A DNA stretch of 64,000 nt from an uncultured Enhydrobacter sp. (lineage in GTDB: Bacteria > Pseudomonadota > Gammaproteobacteria > Pseudomonadales > Moraxellaceae). This document shows positions 44,644 to 54,067 of this stretch, piece after piece. The stretch lies in contig CAMIOS010000012.1 in assembly GCA_946222995.1 (NCBI GenBank), positions 5,948 through 69,947 on the forward strand, read 5' to 3'. The position numbers were made by a program, and so were the translations under genes. Each line of letters opens with the position of its first letter. The stretch's first letter is position 1. Under the pieces are notes generated by a model. That model did no database searches. It was given only the letters and a program-made list of their open reading frames with translations, and was not told the DNA's origin.

Positions 44644-45857
44644 GCCAGCTTACTTATCTAGATTATGCCGCTACCACACCTGTTGATGAACAAGTGGCAA
44701 AAAAAATGATGGAATATTTGACCTTTAATGGCGTATTTGGTAACCCTGCATCACGTTCTCATGGGTTTGGATGGCAAGCCGAGGAAGCCGTTGAAACTGC
44801 CCGTGAGCAAATTGCCGAATTGATACATGCAGATCCTCGCGAGATTGTGTTTACCTCTGGGGCAACAGAATCTGATAACTTAGCCATCAAAGGCGTGGCA
44901 GAATTTTACCAAAGCCGTGGTAAGCATATTGTCACCAGTAAGATTGAGCATAAAGCGGTATTAGATGTCTGCCGTGAGCTAGAGCAAGAAGGGTTTGAGA
45001 TCACGTATATCGAACCACAACAAGGCACGGGCTTAATTACCGTGGATATGGTAAAAGATGCCATTCGTGATGACACGATTTTAGTTAGCTTAATGATGGT
45101 GAATAACGAGCTTGGCACGCTGACCGATGTGGCAGCAATCGGTGAAATCACTCGTGATAAAGGCATTATTTTTCACGTCGATGCTGCCCAAGCAGCCGGT
45201 AAAACACCCATTGATTTAGAGACCATGAAAATTGATTTATTAAGTTTATCCGGTCATAAAATCTATGGGCCCAAAGGTATTGGGGCATTATATGTGCGCC
45301 GTAAACCTCGCGTGCGTCTCAAAGCGCAAATGCATGGTGGCGGTCATGAGCGTGGCATGCGATCAGGTACCTTAGCGACTCACCAAATTGTGGGGATGGG
45401 TGAAGCCTTTGCCATTGCTAAAACGCGTATGACAGAGGATGAAGCCCGTATTGCTAAATTGCGTGAGCGGCTATGGCATGGTATCAAAGACTTAGAAGAA
45501 GTGTATCTAAACGGTGACCTAGAGCACAGTATTCCTAATATAGTTAATATCAGCTTTAACTTTGTTGAAGGTGAAAGTTTGATGATGTCATTAAAAGACT
45601 TTGCCGTCTCAAGCGGTTCTGCTTGTACCTCAGCGACTTTAGAGCCCTCTTATGTATTGCGTGCGATTGGACTTTCTGACGAATTAGCCCATAGCTCGAT
45701 TCGCTTTAGTATTGGTCGTTATACCACTGAAGCAGATATTGACCATGTGATTGAACAAGTACGTACGGCGGTTGAGAAATTGCGTGATTTATCACCGCTT
45801 TGGGATATGTATAAAGAGGGCGTGGACTTAAATTCAGTTGAATGGAATGAGCATTAA
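44640..45857 (+). CDS. iscS: Cysteine desulfurase IscS
   Basis: PLP enzyme that takes sulfur from cysteine and passes it to IscU, ThiI, TusA and others. 405 residues as expected. It shows YLDYAATTPVD at the N-terminus, SGATESDNLAIKG, HVDAAQAAGK, the PLP-lysine segment LSGHKIYGPKGIG and the flexible catalytic loop SSGSACTSA with the persulfide Cys. Translationally coupled to iscR through ATGA. Confidence 0.98.
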   Translation: MSQLTYLDYAATTPVDEQVAKKMMEYLTFNGVFGNPASRSHGFGWQAEEAVETAREQIAELIHADPREIVFTSGATESDNLAIKGVAEFYQSRGKHIVTSKIEHKAVLDVCRELEQEGFEITYIEPQQGTGLITVDMVKDAIRDDTILVSLMMVNNELGTLTDVAAIGEITRDKGIIFHVDAAQAAGKTPIDLETMKIDLLSLSGHKIYGPKGIGALYVRRKPRVRLKAQMHGGGHERGMRSGTLATHQIVGMGEAFAIAKTRMTEDEARIAKLRERLWHGIKDLEEVYLNGDLEHSIPNIVNISFNFVEGESLMMSLKDFAVSSGSACTSATLEPSYVLRAIGLSDELAHSSIRFSIGRYTTEADIDHVIEQVRTAVEKLRDLSPLWDMYKEGVDLNSVEWNEH

Positions 45858-45953
45858 TTCGTCTAATAACACGCATTGATAACATTACGATCGCTTACTG
45901 GGTCAAAAAAGATCATTTACCCACTAAGCCATTAACTAATATTGGAGTAACAT

Positions 45954-46340
45954 ATGGCCTATTCAGACCAAGTAATTGATCACTATGAAAATCCCCGCAA
46001 TGTCGGGAACTTTGATAAGAACGCGCCCAATGTCGGTACAGGCATGGTCGGAGCACCTGCTTGTGGCGATGTGATGCGCCTACAAATCCAAGTGGGTGAT
46101 GATGGCGTGATTCAAGATGCCAAATTCAAAACTTATGGCTGCGGCTCAGCAATTGCTTCAAGCTCGCTTGTGACCGAATGGCTAAAAGGCAAAACCCTCG
46201 ATCAAGCCCGTGAAATTAAAAATAAGGATATTGCCGAAGAATTGGCATTACCCCCTGTTAAAATTCATTGTTCTGTGTTAGCAGAAGATGCCATCAAAGC
46301 AGCAATTGAAGACTACCAAGCTAAAAGTACTATGGCGTAA
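45954..46340 (+). CDS. iscU: Iron-sulfur scaffold protein IscU
   Basis: Scaffold on which [2Fe-2S] clusters are built. 128 residues. Cys37, Asp39, Cys63 and Cys106 are in the same positions as in E. coli IscU, and LPPVK (99-103) is the HscA recognition motif. GGAG ribosome site. 96 bases after iscS. Confidence 0.98.
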   Translation: MAYSDQVIDHYENPRNVGNFDKNAPNVGTGMVGAPACGDVMRLQIQVGDDGVIQDAKFKTYGCGSAIASSSLVTEWLKGKTLDQAREIKNKDIAEELALPPVKIHCSVLAEDAIKAAIEDYQAKSTMA

Positions 46341-46457
46341 TTTAGCCACAAACATTTAATAAATAAAATTGCAGGTAAGGGTAGTTTAAATAGATTCTTA
46401 CTGCTATTTATCTCATTTTGCAAAGATGTGAGCAACACATAAAGAACGGAGCAAAAT

Positions 46458-46778
46458 ATGATTGAATTAACCCCCCGAGCTGCTGAACATGTCCGTCATT
46501 TTTTGGATAATCGAGGATACGGCGAAGGTATCAAAGTTGGTGTGCGTACGGCAGGTTGCTCGGGTTTGCAGTATGTGCTTGAATTTGTGGACCATATTGA
46601 CAGCCATGATGAACGTTATGATACCAATGGTGTGAGCGTATTTATTGACCCAAAAAGCAAAGTTTATCTAAACGGCTTGCAAATGGACTATGTCAAAGAA
46701 GGCTTAAATGAAGGCTTTAAGTTTAGTAACCCTAATCAAAAGGGTGAATGTGGCTGTGGTGAATCGTTTACCGTATAA
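46458..46778 (+). CDS. iscA: A-type iron-sulfur carrier IscA
   Basis: 106-residue cluster carrier. The three conserved cysteines are Cys34 (AGCSGLQY) and the C-terminal Cys98 and Cys100 (CGCGESF). ACGGAG ribosome site. 117 bases after iscU. Confidence 0.97.
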   Translation: MIELTPRAAEHVRHFLDNRGYGEGIKVGVRTAGCSGLQYVLEFVDHIDSHDERYDTNGVSVFIDPKSKVYLNGLQMDYVKEGLNEGFKFSNPNQKGECGCGESFTV

Positions 46779-46831
46779 GCAATATAGCGTGAAGCAAAGA
46801 TCAAAAGTTATAAGTCGTGAAGGGATGGTTA

Positions 46832-47452
46832 ATGGTTAATTATTTTACATTGATGCAGTTACCCGAGCAATTTGCTATCGATGATCAGCAATTACAGGCA
46901 CGTCTGCACCATTTACAGCGCCAATTTCATCCTGATAATCTTGTGACAAGTGACTCAGAACAATATTTTGCCAGCCCATCAAGTTTAGCCAATCTCAATG
47001 CTGAACAACGTTCTGCGGTCATTAATGAAGCGTATCGCACATTAGCTTCGCCCGATAGTCGAGCCAAGCATTTACTGGCATTGCAAGGTATTGAACAGCC
47101 CATTACTGATAGCATTCGTGACTTAGAGTTTTTGGAACAAGCCATGAGTTATCGTATGGCGTTAGAGGATGCTGCTAGCCTTAATGAAATAACCTTGCTC
47201 AAAGATAAGGTGATAGCTTGGCTTAATCAATATACACATGAATTTGAGCAAGTTTATCATACGTTAGTTAATCCCAATGCACGCGAGAATCAAGCTACTG
47301 ACAGCGAACAAGCTGTTCAAATACAAACCACGGCTTTGCAACTTTTACAAAAAATTCAATTCTTGGTTAAATTGTCAAATGATATCGATAAGCAATATGA
47401 TGAAATAGCTAATCAACACTTTAATGCAAATGATGATGATTTATATGTGTAG
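46832..47452 (+). CDS. hscB: Co-chaperone HscB
   Basis: J-domain protein that brings IscU to HscA and stimulates its ATPase. The J domain opens with VNYFTLMQLPEQF and carries HPD at 33-35. The C-terminal helical domain that binds IscU follows. 206 residues from the ATG at 46832, chosen because AGGGA precedes it; an upstream GTG is possible. It is longer than E. coli HscB (171), owing to extra Gln/Asp-rich segments near the end. Confidence 0.94.
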   Translation: MVNYFTLMQLPEQFAIDDQQLQARLHHLQRQFHPDNLVTSDSEQYFASPSSLANLNAEQRSAVINEAYRTLASPDSRAKHLLALQGIEQPITDSIRDLEFLEQAMSYRMALEDAASLNEITLLKDKVIAWLNQYTHEFEQVYHTLVNPNARENQATDSEQAVQIQTTALQLLQKIQFLVKLSNDIDKQYDEIANQHFNANDDDLYV

Positions 47453-47494
47453 TTGTTTATTTGAGTAGGATTTACTTATAATACGACTTTTATT

Positions 47495-47529
47495 GCCACC
47501 GCTTGGATTATAAGTTGAGGCGGCTTTTT
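47495..47529 (+). terminator. Terminator-like stem-loop between hscB and hscA
   Basis: GCCACC (47495-47500) pairs with GGCGGC (47519-47524) with one mismatch, and five T follow. It is preceded by TTGTTT (47453-47458), 18 bases, and TATAAT (47477-47482), which could be a promoter. It may partially separate hscBA transcription. Weak by eye. Confidence 0.35.
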
Positions 47530-47579
47530 CTATCATTTATTTTTAATTATTTTACTATTACCTTAAGTTGGCTTATTTT

Positions 47580-49511
47580 ATGTCGTTATTACAAATTGCT
47601 GAACCCAATCAAAGTGCTAAACCCCATGCTCATCGCTACGCGTTGGGCATTGATTTAGGTACGACCCGTTCTTTGGTCGCTGTGGTGCGCTCAGGTGAGC
47701 CACAAGTCATCGGTGATAAAGTCAGCGATTGCCAATCTGGTTCTTTAGCAGCCCTGCAAAATAGTAAAGATTGCCAAAAATTATTGCCCTCAGTCGTGTA
47801 TTTTGGCAAAGATGAACAGGGCAATGATGTCACGCTGGTCGGTAGTCATGCCGAGGCAATGGCGGAGCAATTTCCGCAATATACCCTACGTTCTATCAAG
47901 CGTTTTATGGGTCGCACCAAGTCAGATATTAAATTTAATCACCCTTACCAGCTAGTGGGTGATGAGCAATTTATGCCAAGCATCGATACGCCTCAAGGGG
48001 CAAAAAATCCGGTGGAAGTCTCAGCGATTATTTTGTCCCATTTGTATGATCGAGCCAAACAGGCGTTGCCCGAAAATAGCATTGTCGGGGCGGTGATTAC
48101 GGTGCCTGCCTATTTTGATGAAGCCCAGCGTCAAGCGACTAAGGATGCGGCTAAACTTGCCGGGATTCATGTACTGCGATTGCTCAATGAACCAACAGCG
48201 GCAGCCATGGCATATGGGCTTAACCAACATGAGCAGCAAGAATATCATCTTATTTATGATTTGGGCGGTGGTACATTTGATGTGTCAGTGTTAAAACTAA
48301 ATGCAGGCGTGTATGAAGTGCTCGCCACAGGTGGCAATAGCGCATTGGGTGGCGATGATATCGACCGTTTATTAGCCAATTGGCTTATTAAGCAAGCAGG
48401 ATTTGACCCCAATCAAATTACCAATGAACAAAAACAGCCGATTAATTTATATGCTCGGCAACTAAAACAGCAACTCTCGCAACAACCTTCAGTAACCGTA
48501 ACCTTGTCAATCGAAGGCGTTACTTGGCAAGGCAAACTTGATAATGGCACCTTGGCTCAAATTATCAAACCTGTGACCGACAGAACCCTTGCAGTATGTG
48601 AGCAAGTGTTGCGAGATGCCAAGCTTGAAGTTTCTCAGCTAGATGAAGTGGTGCTGGTGGGTGGCTCAACCCGCATGCCTGTGATTGAGCAATTGGTGGC
48701 TCAGACGTTTCATAAAACGCCATTAAAACGTATTAACCCTGATGAGGTCGTAGCACTTGGGGCAGCAAAATATGCCGACCAACTGATTACTAAGCAACAA
48801 GCTAACAGCGTCTTGTTATTGGATGTCACACCGTTATCGCTTGGGTTAGAAACCATGGGCGGATTGACCGAAGTGATTATCCCGCGTAATACCCCTATTC
48901 CTGTCAAACGTCAGCAAGTTTTCACCACTTATCAAGACGACCAAAACGCCATGATTATTCATGTGGTGCAAGGCGAGCGTGATACGGTGGCTGATAATCG
49001 CTCCTTGGGACAGTTTAAATTGACCCACATTCCTGCGATGAAAGCGGGTCTGGCGCGTATTGAAGTCACCTTTGCCATTGATGCCAATGGTCAATTAACC
49101 GTGACCGCTACCGAACAAACCACCGGCACCCACGCCCAAATCCAAGTCATACCTGCCAATGGTTTATCAGAAGCAGAACAACAAAAACTGCTACAAGCAG
49201 GATTTGATCATGCGCAACAAGACAAACAAGCACGTAGTCTGATTGAGCAACAGGTTGAGGCTCAGCGAGAAATTCTAGCACTGCGTTCGGCTTTGGCGGA
49301 ATTTAGTCATTTATTAACCCATGAAGAGATGGCAGAACTTAACCAAAACATGGCAGCCGTTGAGCAGGCTATAGCCCTTAATGACGCTGCGCCACTTGCC
49401 CATGCCGAGCAACGACTAAAACCATTAAGTGATCATTTTGCCAGTCTCATTATGAATCAAGCTGTCAGCCAAACCATGACCGGCACCACCACACAAGATT
49501 GGGTACAATAA
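47580..49511 (+). CDS. hscA: Hsp70-type chaperone HscA
   Basis: Specialised Hsp70 that uses ATP to release clusters from IscU bearing the LPPVK motif. ATPase landmarks are ALGIDLGTTRSLVA, VVLVGGSTRMP, YDLGGGTFDVSVL and LNEPTAAAMAYG. The substrate-binding domain begins near LLDVTPLSLGLETMGG. 643 residues from the ATG at 47580; an upstream TTG is in frame. HscA is followed by fdx 10 bases later. Confidence 0.97.
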   Translation: MSLLQIAEPNQSAKPHAHRYALGIDLGTTRSLVAVVRSGEPQVIGDKVSDCQSGSLAALQNSKDCQKLLPSVVYFGKDEQGNDVTLVGSHAEAMAEQFPQYTLRSIKRFMGRTKSDIKFNHPYQLVGDEQFMPSIDTPQGAKNPVEVSAIILSHLYDRAKQALPENSIVGAVITVPAYFDEAQRQATKDAAKLAGIHVLRLLNEPTAAAMAYGLNQHEQQEYHLIYDLGGGTFDVSVLKLNAGVYEVLATGGNSALGGDDIDRLLANWLIKQAGFDPNQITNEQKQPINLYARQLKQQLSQQPSVTVTLSIEGVTWQGKLDNGTLAQIIKPVTDRTLAVCEQVLRDAKLEVSQLDEVVLVGGSTRMPVIEQLVAQTFHKTPLKRINPDEVVALGAAKYADQLITKQQANSVLLLDVTPLSLGLETMGGLTEVIIPRNTPIPVKRQQVFTTYQDDQNAMIIHVVQGERDTVADNRSLGQFKLTHIPAMKAGLARIEVTFAIDANGQLTVTATEQTTGTHAQIQVIPANGLSEAEQQKLLQAGFDHAQQDKQARSLIEQQVEAQREILALRSALAEFSHLLTHEEMAELNQNMAAVEQAIALNDAAPLAHAEQRLKPLSDHFASLIMNQAVSQTMTGTTTQDWVQ

Positions 49512-49521
49512 GGAACGTAAG

Positions 49522-49860
49522 ATGCCAAAAATTACTGTGTTACCACATCATACTATTTGCCCGCAAGGGGCGCAAATTGAACTGGCGACAGGTGATAATC
49601 TGTGTCAAGGCCTACTAAACAATGGCATTAAGATCGAACACGCCTGTGATATGTCAAAAGCCTGCACCACTTGTCATGTGGTAGTGCGAAAAGGCTTTAA
49701 TAGTTTAGAAGAGATGGATGATGTGGAAGCAGATTTGCTAGATCGCGCATGGGGACTTGAGCCAGATTCTCGGCTGTCTTGTCAAGTTACTATCGAAGAA
49801 GCGGACTTAACCATTGAAATTCCTAAATACACCATCAATCATGCGTCTGAAAATCATTAA
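49522..49860 (+). CDS. fdx: ISC-type [2Fe-2S] ferredoxin
   Basis: Electron donor for cluster assembly. 112 residues with ligands Cys42, Cys48, Cys51 and Cys87 (ACDMSKACTTC and SRLSCQV), the adrenodoxin-like pattern. AAGGA ribosome site. It closes the iscRSUA-hscBA-fdx operon. No iscX follows: the next gene is convergent. Confidence 0.97.
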   Translation: MPKITVLPHHTICPQGAQIELATGDNLCQGLLNNGIKIEHACDMSKACTTCHVVVRKGFNSLEEMDDVEADLLDRAWGLEPDSRLSCQVTIEEADLTIEIPKYTINHASENH

Positions 49861-49890
49861 CAGCATGATAGCTATTCATCAAAGTTGTGA

Positions 49891-51228
49891 TTAACCATGG
49901 TTAAAGCCGCATTGAGTTGTTTGATAATGGCTTGGCGGTCGTAGTTGTGAATATCTTGAAAGTGCAAGCAAATGCAAATTAAATCCAGGTAAATTGTAAT
50001 CGACCCAATCGGTTGGCGAATTGGCGGTGGTTTTGGGTTCTAACACTTGCCAGACTTTCACGCTTTGGTTTAAGCCTTTTAGCTGCCTCTCGCCCACCGC
50101 TTCACAAGGGTATTTGCTATGCACGAGATTAAACGTACTTTCACTGATTAGGATTTGGTCTTTTTGGGTGGCGGACTCAAGGCGAGCTGCAAAGTTTGCC
50201 TCTTTACCGATCACGGTATAGGTCATGCGGTTACGGCTGCCAAAATTTCCCACATAGCAATAGCCTGTATTGATGCCCATCCTAATATGTAAGCCCACAA
50301 AGCCTTCATTTTGCCATTGACGGCGTAGTACCGCCATTTCGCGCCGCATATCAATCGCCATTCGCACACAGCGTAGGGCATTGTCATGCTCATTACTATT
50401 GGGCTCATCACCAAAATAGCATAGCATCCCATCGCCAATAAATTTATCGAGCGTTGCCCCATAGTTCATGGTGATTTGGGTCATACGGTCAAAATAGGTA
50501 TTTAAAATATTGGCAAGATGGTCAGGGCAAATCGTGTCTGACAAATCGGTAAATCCGACAATATCAGAAAATAATATCGTCAATTTGCGGCGTTGGCTGA
50601 TAATTTCAGTCGAATTTTGATTCTTTAAAATCGGCTGCCAAACCCTTGAGGGCAAGTAGCGCGTCAGTCGATTAGTCATGGTCACAAGCGATTCAAGGCG
50701 TTGTTGGGTATGGCTTGATAATTGCCGATAATGCTCGATAATATTGACTAACCGCCACAGATGAACGGCTATAATGATAATGGCACAGCCCACCATCAGC
50801 AAATTCATCGTAAGCTGCTGGCTGACTGTAAAATGCAAACTTGGTAATAAATATTTAGCAGTCAATAAGCTAATAATCGCCACACACAAAGTAATCAGCG
50901 TGACAGGTAGCGTATGAGATTTTTTTAATAAAATCAATCGAGTAAATATCAGTAACCAAAGCATCAGACTTGGCAAATAATTAAACTGTAAAATACCCGT
51001 GGCAATCGCCAATAACCATACAACCGCAAAGGAAGTGAAGTCATTTTTGGGTTGGCGCACACTAAACACGCCAAGTCCAAGGGTAGCAATCACAAAAAAA
51101 GCGCCCAGCCCTAAGTAAACACTTGACCCATCCATCCAATAGATCACCACCCCAAATAGGAAGGTAGACAACAACTCAGGGTAATCGGGCAGGTGCACAT
51201 TGTGATCAGGCTGCTTTAGGGAAACCAA
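49891..51228 (-). CDS. Membrane-bound class III adenylate/guanylate cyclase
   Basis: 445 residues. The N-terminal ~165 residues hold about six hydrophobic helices, then a linker and a class III catalytic domain from about residue 215. The metal Asp pair is Asp222 (FSDIVGFT) and Asp266 (KFIGDGML), with Lys262 in the purine-specifying position. FGSRNRMTYTVIGKEANFAARLE carries the transition-state Arg and the Thr position typical of bacterial adenylate cyclases, so cAMP is the likelier product, though not proven. No ATG exists near the N-terminus. The frame opens with TTG at 51226-51228 or a GTG at 51196-51198; the start is uncertain. Convergent with fdx. Confidence 0.88.
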   Translation of the reverse strand: MVSLKQPDHNVHLPDYPELLSTFLFGVVIYWMDGSSVYLGLGAFFVIATLGLGVFSVRQPKNDFTSFAVVWLLAIATGILQFNYLPSLMLWLLIFTRLILLKKSHTLPVTLITLCVAIISLLTAKYLLPSLHFTVSQQLTMNLLMVGCAIIIIAVHLWRLVNIIEHYRQLSSHTQQRLESLVTMTNRLTRYLPSRVWQPILKNQNSTEIISQRRKLTILFSDIVGFTDLSDTICPDHLANILNTYFDRMTQITMNYGATLDKFIGDGMLCYFGDEPNSNEHDNALRCVRMAIDMRREMAVLRRQWQNEGFVGLHIRMGINTGYCYVGNFGSRNRMTYTVIGKEANFAARLESATQKDQILISESTFNLVHSKYPCEAVGERQLKGLNQSVKVWQVLEPKTTANSPTDWVDYNLPGFNLHLLALSRYSQLRPPSHYQTTQCGFNHG

Positions 51229-51299
51229 TTTAAGCCCACTTAACTGACATAATCATCATAAACAACCACAACCATAAAAATTTGTGACAAAGTATTAAA

Positions 51300-51743
51300 T
51301 TAATTACCAACTGACATTTGCCAATCAAAAGGCATCTCACGATGTCCCCGCAATGCCATCATCAAGGTTTGCTGCATATGGCTTAGCACTTGCGGCGTAT
51401 AAGGCACCGCAGGTCTGCCCCACACAGGATTCGGCCATGCAATATCATTTTGATAACGCACGATATGATGAAAATGCAATTGGGGCACTTGGTTACCTAA
51501 TGCAGCGATATTCATTTTATCAGCTTGGAATGTCTTGGCTAACTGGCTTGATAACCAGCTAGACTCACGCAAAAACTGGGCTTGGTCAGCTTCGGATAGC
51601 TCATAAAGTTCTCGAATGCCTGCAACACGTGGGATTAAAATCAACCAAGGAAACTGACAATCATTCATCAAACGACAGGTCGATAATGGAAACTCACCAA
51701 CTAAAAACGTATCTTTTGCTAATTGCGGATGTAAATTAAACAT
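51300..51743 (-). CDS. HIT-family hydrolase
   Basis: 147 residues. The histidine triad is reduced to HFHHIVR (the third His is Ile), the version common in a bacterial Ap4A-hydrolase-like HIT group. WLILIPRVAGIRELYELSEADQAQFL is the usual opening. It probably hydrolyses a nucleotide or nucleoside phosphoramidate; substrate unknown. The ATG at 51741-51743 has an AAGAG site; a GTG two codons earlier is possible. Confidence 0.85.
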   Translation of the reverse strand: MFNLHPQLAKDTFLVGEFPLSTCRLMNDCQFPWLILIPRVAGIRELYELSEADQAQFLRESSWLSSQLAKTFQADKMNIAALGNQVPQLHFHHIVRYQNDIAWPNPVWGRPAVPYTPQVLSHMQQTLMMALRGHREMPFDWQMSVGN

Positions 51744-52062
51744 AATCACTCTTTTTAATTTATAAGAATAAGGACAGCCAAAAGATTGCTACCAACTTAG
51801 ATAGGTCAATAAAGCAGTTATTGTAGCAGTTTATCGGATATAACGTGAAGTAATTTAACCAAAAATCCGCCGCCAATGCGTATAAAAACAGGTGATAAAA
51901 GCATCACCATGCGTCATTTCATCGTAACATAATAACGCATACTTACTAGTCCCAATCCGATAGTTTTATTACAATAGCCGATAAAAATCTCGAAGCGCAG
52001 CCGCTGGGTAACAAGCTCCCTAGCGTGTATTTATTAAAGTATGATTTAAATAAGGTTGTGAT
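51744..52062. other. Intergenic region between the HIT and MscS genes
   Basis: 319 bases holding divergent promoters by position. I see no gene, clear promoter pair, terminator or structured RNA in it. Confidence 0.4.
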
Positions 52063-53775
52063 ATGACAAGTAGCAATCAGCTAAAAACGGCTGTTTTAAC
52101 GGTTATAAAGAATAATGCTATGACGTTTTTCGCTATTAGCCGTTGGGTTATGGTTTGGCTAACAACTGTTATGCTGATAATTGGCGCAGCGTATCCCAGC
52201 CACGCCATTGCTGCAGGAACTGCCAAACCTACCGCCAGTACGCCTGCTACCCCCCAAGATACCTTTGGGCGAGATACGCCACGGGGGACGGTACAAGGCT
52301 TTATGCAGGCGTTATCAAAAGATGACTTGATGTTGGCAAGTCGCTACTTGGATATCAATAATAATAAAAACCCAAGCCTTGTGATGCGAGAGTTTAAAGC
52401 GGCACTGGATACGGGTGGCAAGTTTAATGCTGAATTACAAATTAGCAATGACCCGCAAGGCAATTTGGACGACAAATTAACCCCTAACATTGATAAAGTG
52501 GGGGAAATCGCCAGTCCCACACAGCCGATTGATATTTTGGTCGAACGGGTCAAATCAGGTAATAGTCAAATTTGGCTCATCTCGCAGCAGACCCTTCAAA
52601 AAGTCGCCACCTTGCAGGCAAATACCCAGCCGACATTGTTAGAAAAATACATTCCCAAAAAATTATTGGACAAAGATATTAAAGGCTATAGCATTGGGCA
52701 AATCATTGCGGTAGGCCTCTTATTTATTGTTACTTATTTGGTATCGTTGCTGATGAGTTGGCTGCTTTATCTGCTGTATCGCGGGGTGTATAAATATATC
52801 CATCGCAAAGAGGGGATCCATGATGAGGATGTGCCTATTGATAGGCGGGTGGTGGTGCCAATGGCAATGGTCATCACGGGTGTGTTTATAAAACAGTTGA
52901 TGATCGTGGTCGGTGTTAGCATTGTACTGCGTAACCTTGTCGAGCGCATGGCAGATATTTTGTCATGGGTGGCGCTGGCTTGGTTGTTATTACGCATTAT
53001 TGATATCGTCTTTAAACGCACGCAGCGTCTCGCGGTGATTGGTAATCACCCAGAACGCTTATCCGTCATTAGCTTGGTTCGTAAAGTGATGAAGGTGCTG
53101 CTACTGGCGGTTGCTACTATTGTGATTTTGGGTAATCTTGGTTTTGATTTGACCACAGGGATAGCCGCACTGGGGATTGGCGGCTTGGCGTTGGCACTGG
53201 GGGCACAAAAAACCATCGAAAACTTGGTGGGGAGCGTGTCGCTCGTGGCTGACCAGCCTATCAATGTAGGTGATTATTGCAAATTTGGCACCCAAGAAGG
53301 CACGGTGGAGGATATTGGTATTCGCTCGACCCGCGTTCGCACCAATAATCGCACGGTCGTCACGATCCCCAATGGTAGTTTTTCGTCCATGAGTATCGAA
53401 AATTTTTCTAGTCGCGATATGTTTTATTTTAATCAAAATTTCTTTGTCTCACGCGACAGCGACACCACAAAGATCCGTGCCTTTATCGAAGATGCCCAAA
53501 TTTATATCACCAATCATCCGGCAACCAATAGTGTCTTAAATGAAGTACGGATTTCGGGGACGCAACAAGATGCATATATTATCGAGGTCAAATGCTATAT
53601 GAACGCCAAAGGGGCATTGGATTTTAACGCCAAACAAACCGAAATGATTCTGAAAATCGCCGATATGATGCAAGAAAACGGGCTTAATAACGCCTTGCCC
53701 ACTCGCCAAATTACCTTGCATACGGTCAAAAACGATTCAAATGAGGCAGCCGATGGCGGTAACTACTCTGTTTAA
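52063..53775 (+). CDS. MscS-family mechanosensitive channel, large form
   Basis: 570 residues, larger than E. coli MscS (286). The N-terminus has a hydrophobic segment ending in SHA (about residue 47) that could be a signal peptide. A periplasmic domain of about 150 residues follows, then several helices. The pore helix is GIAALGIGGLALALGAQKTIENLVG, followed by INVGDYCKFGTQEGTVEDIGIRSTRVRT of the beta domain. The extra periplasmic part suggests the MscK/YbdG-like subset. AAGG ribosome site. Confidence 0.9.
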   Translation: MTSSNQLKTAVLTVIKNNAMTFFAISRWVMVWLTTVMLIIGAAYPSHAIAAGTAKPTASTPATPQDTFGRDTPRGTVQGFMQALSKDDLMLASRYLDINNNKNPSLVMREFKAALDTGGKFNAELQISNDPQGNLDDKLTPNIDKVGEIASPTQPIDILVERVKSGNSQIWLISQQTLQKVATLQANTQPTLLEKYIPKKLLDKDIKGYSIGQIIAVGLLFIVTYLVSLLMSWLLYLLYRGVYKYIHRKEGIHDEDVPIDRRVVVPMAMVITGVFIKQLMIVVGVSIVLRNLVERMADILSWVALAWLLLRIIDIVFKRTQRLAVIGNHPERLSVISLVRKVMKVLLLAVATIVILGNLGFDLTTGIAALGIGGLALALGAQKTIENLVGSVSLVADQPINVGDYCKFGTQEGTVEDIGIRSTRVRTNNRTVVTIPNGSFSSMSIENFSSRDMFYFNQNFFVSRDSDTTKIRAFIEDAQIYITNHPATNSVLNEVRISGTQQDAYIIEVKCYMNAKGALDFNAKQTEMILKIADMMQENGLNNALPTRQITLHTVKNDSNEAADGGNYSV

Positions 53776-53785
53776 AATTCTTTCT

Positions 53786-53926
53786 TTAATTATGAGTATT
53801 TGCTGGCGGCAGTATGACGTTAACAGGAATGGGACTGCCATAGCGTTGATTTTGTGCCGTAGTGGTGCACGCAGACAAACCCAATAAACAGGTGATACAC
53901 AAGATGCTATTTAAAAAAACTTTCAT
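53786..53926 (-). CDS. 46-residue lipoprotein, function unknown
   Basis: Short gene with ATG at 53924-53926, GAGG ribosome site and a TAA stop. The signal peptide MKVFLNSILCITCLLG leads to the lipobox LSAC, so Cys20 would be lipidated. The mature part is 27 residues, Thr/Gln/Pro-rich (SPIPVNVILPPANTHN). Convergent to the preceding MscS gene and divergent from yejA. It may be a small outer-membrane lipoprotein or entericidin-like peptide; I see no family. Confidence 0.65.
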   Translation of the reverse strand: MKVFLNSILCITCLLGLSACTTTAQNQRYGSPIPVNVILPPANTHN

Positions 53927-54067
53927 GTTGATATGCCTCAAAATATTTTGCCCATTGCGGCAAGTTTAGCATACACCCTAACGCAAACCCCACTGTTTAA
54001 TACAAAATTAAAATCTATTGCTTAACCATGCTACAATAAAAAATATCCGCTGTGGCATGGTTTTACT

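Noticed and set aside
51300..51743. Incomplete histidine triad as a sign of inactivity
   Set aside because: This H-x-H-H-I form is common in a bacterial HIT subgroup, so it is not a degraded gene.
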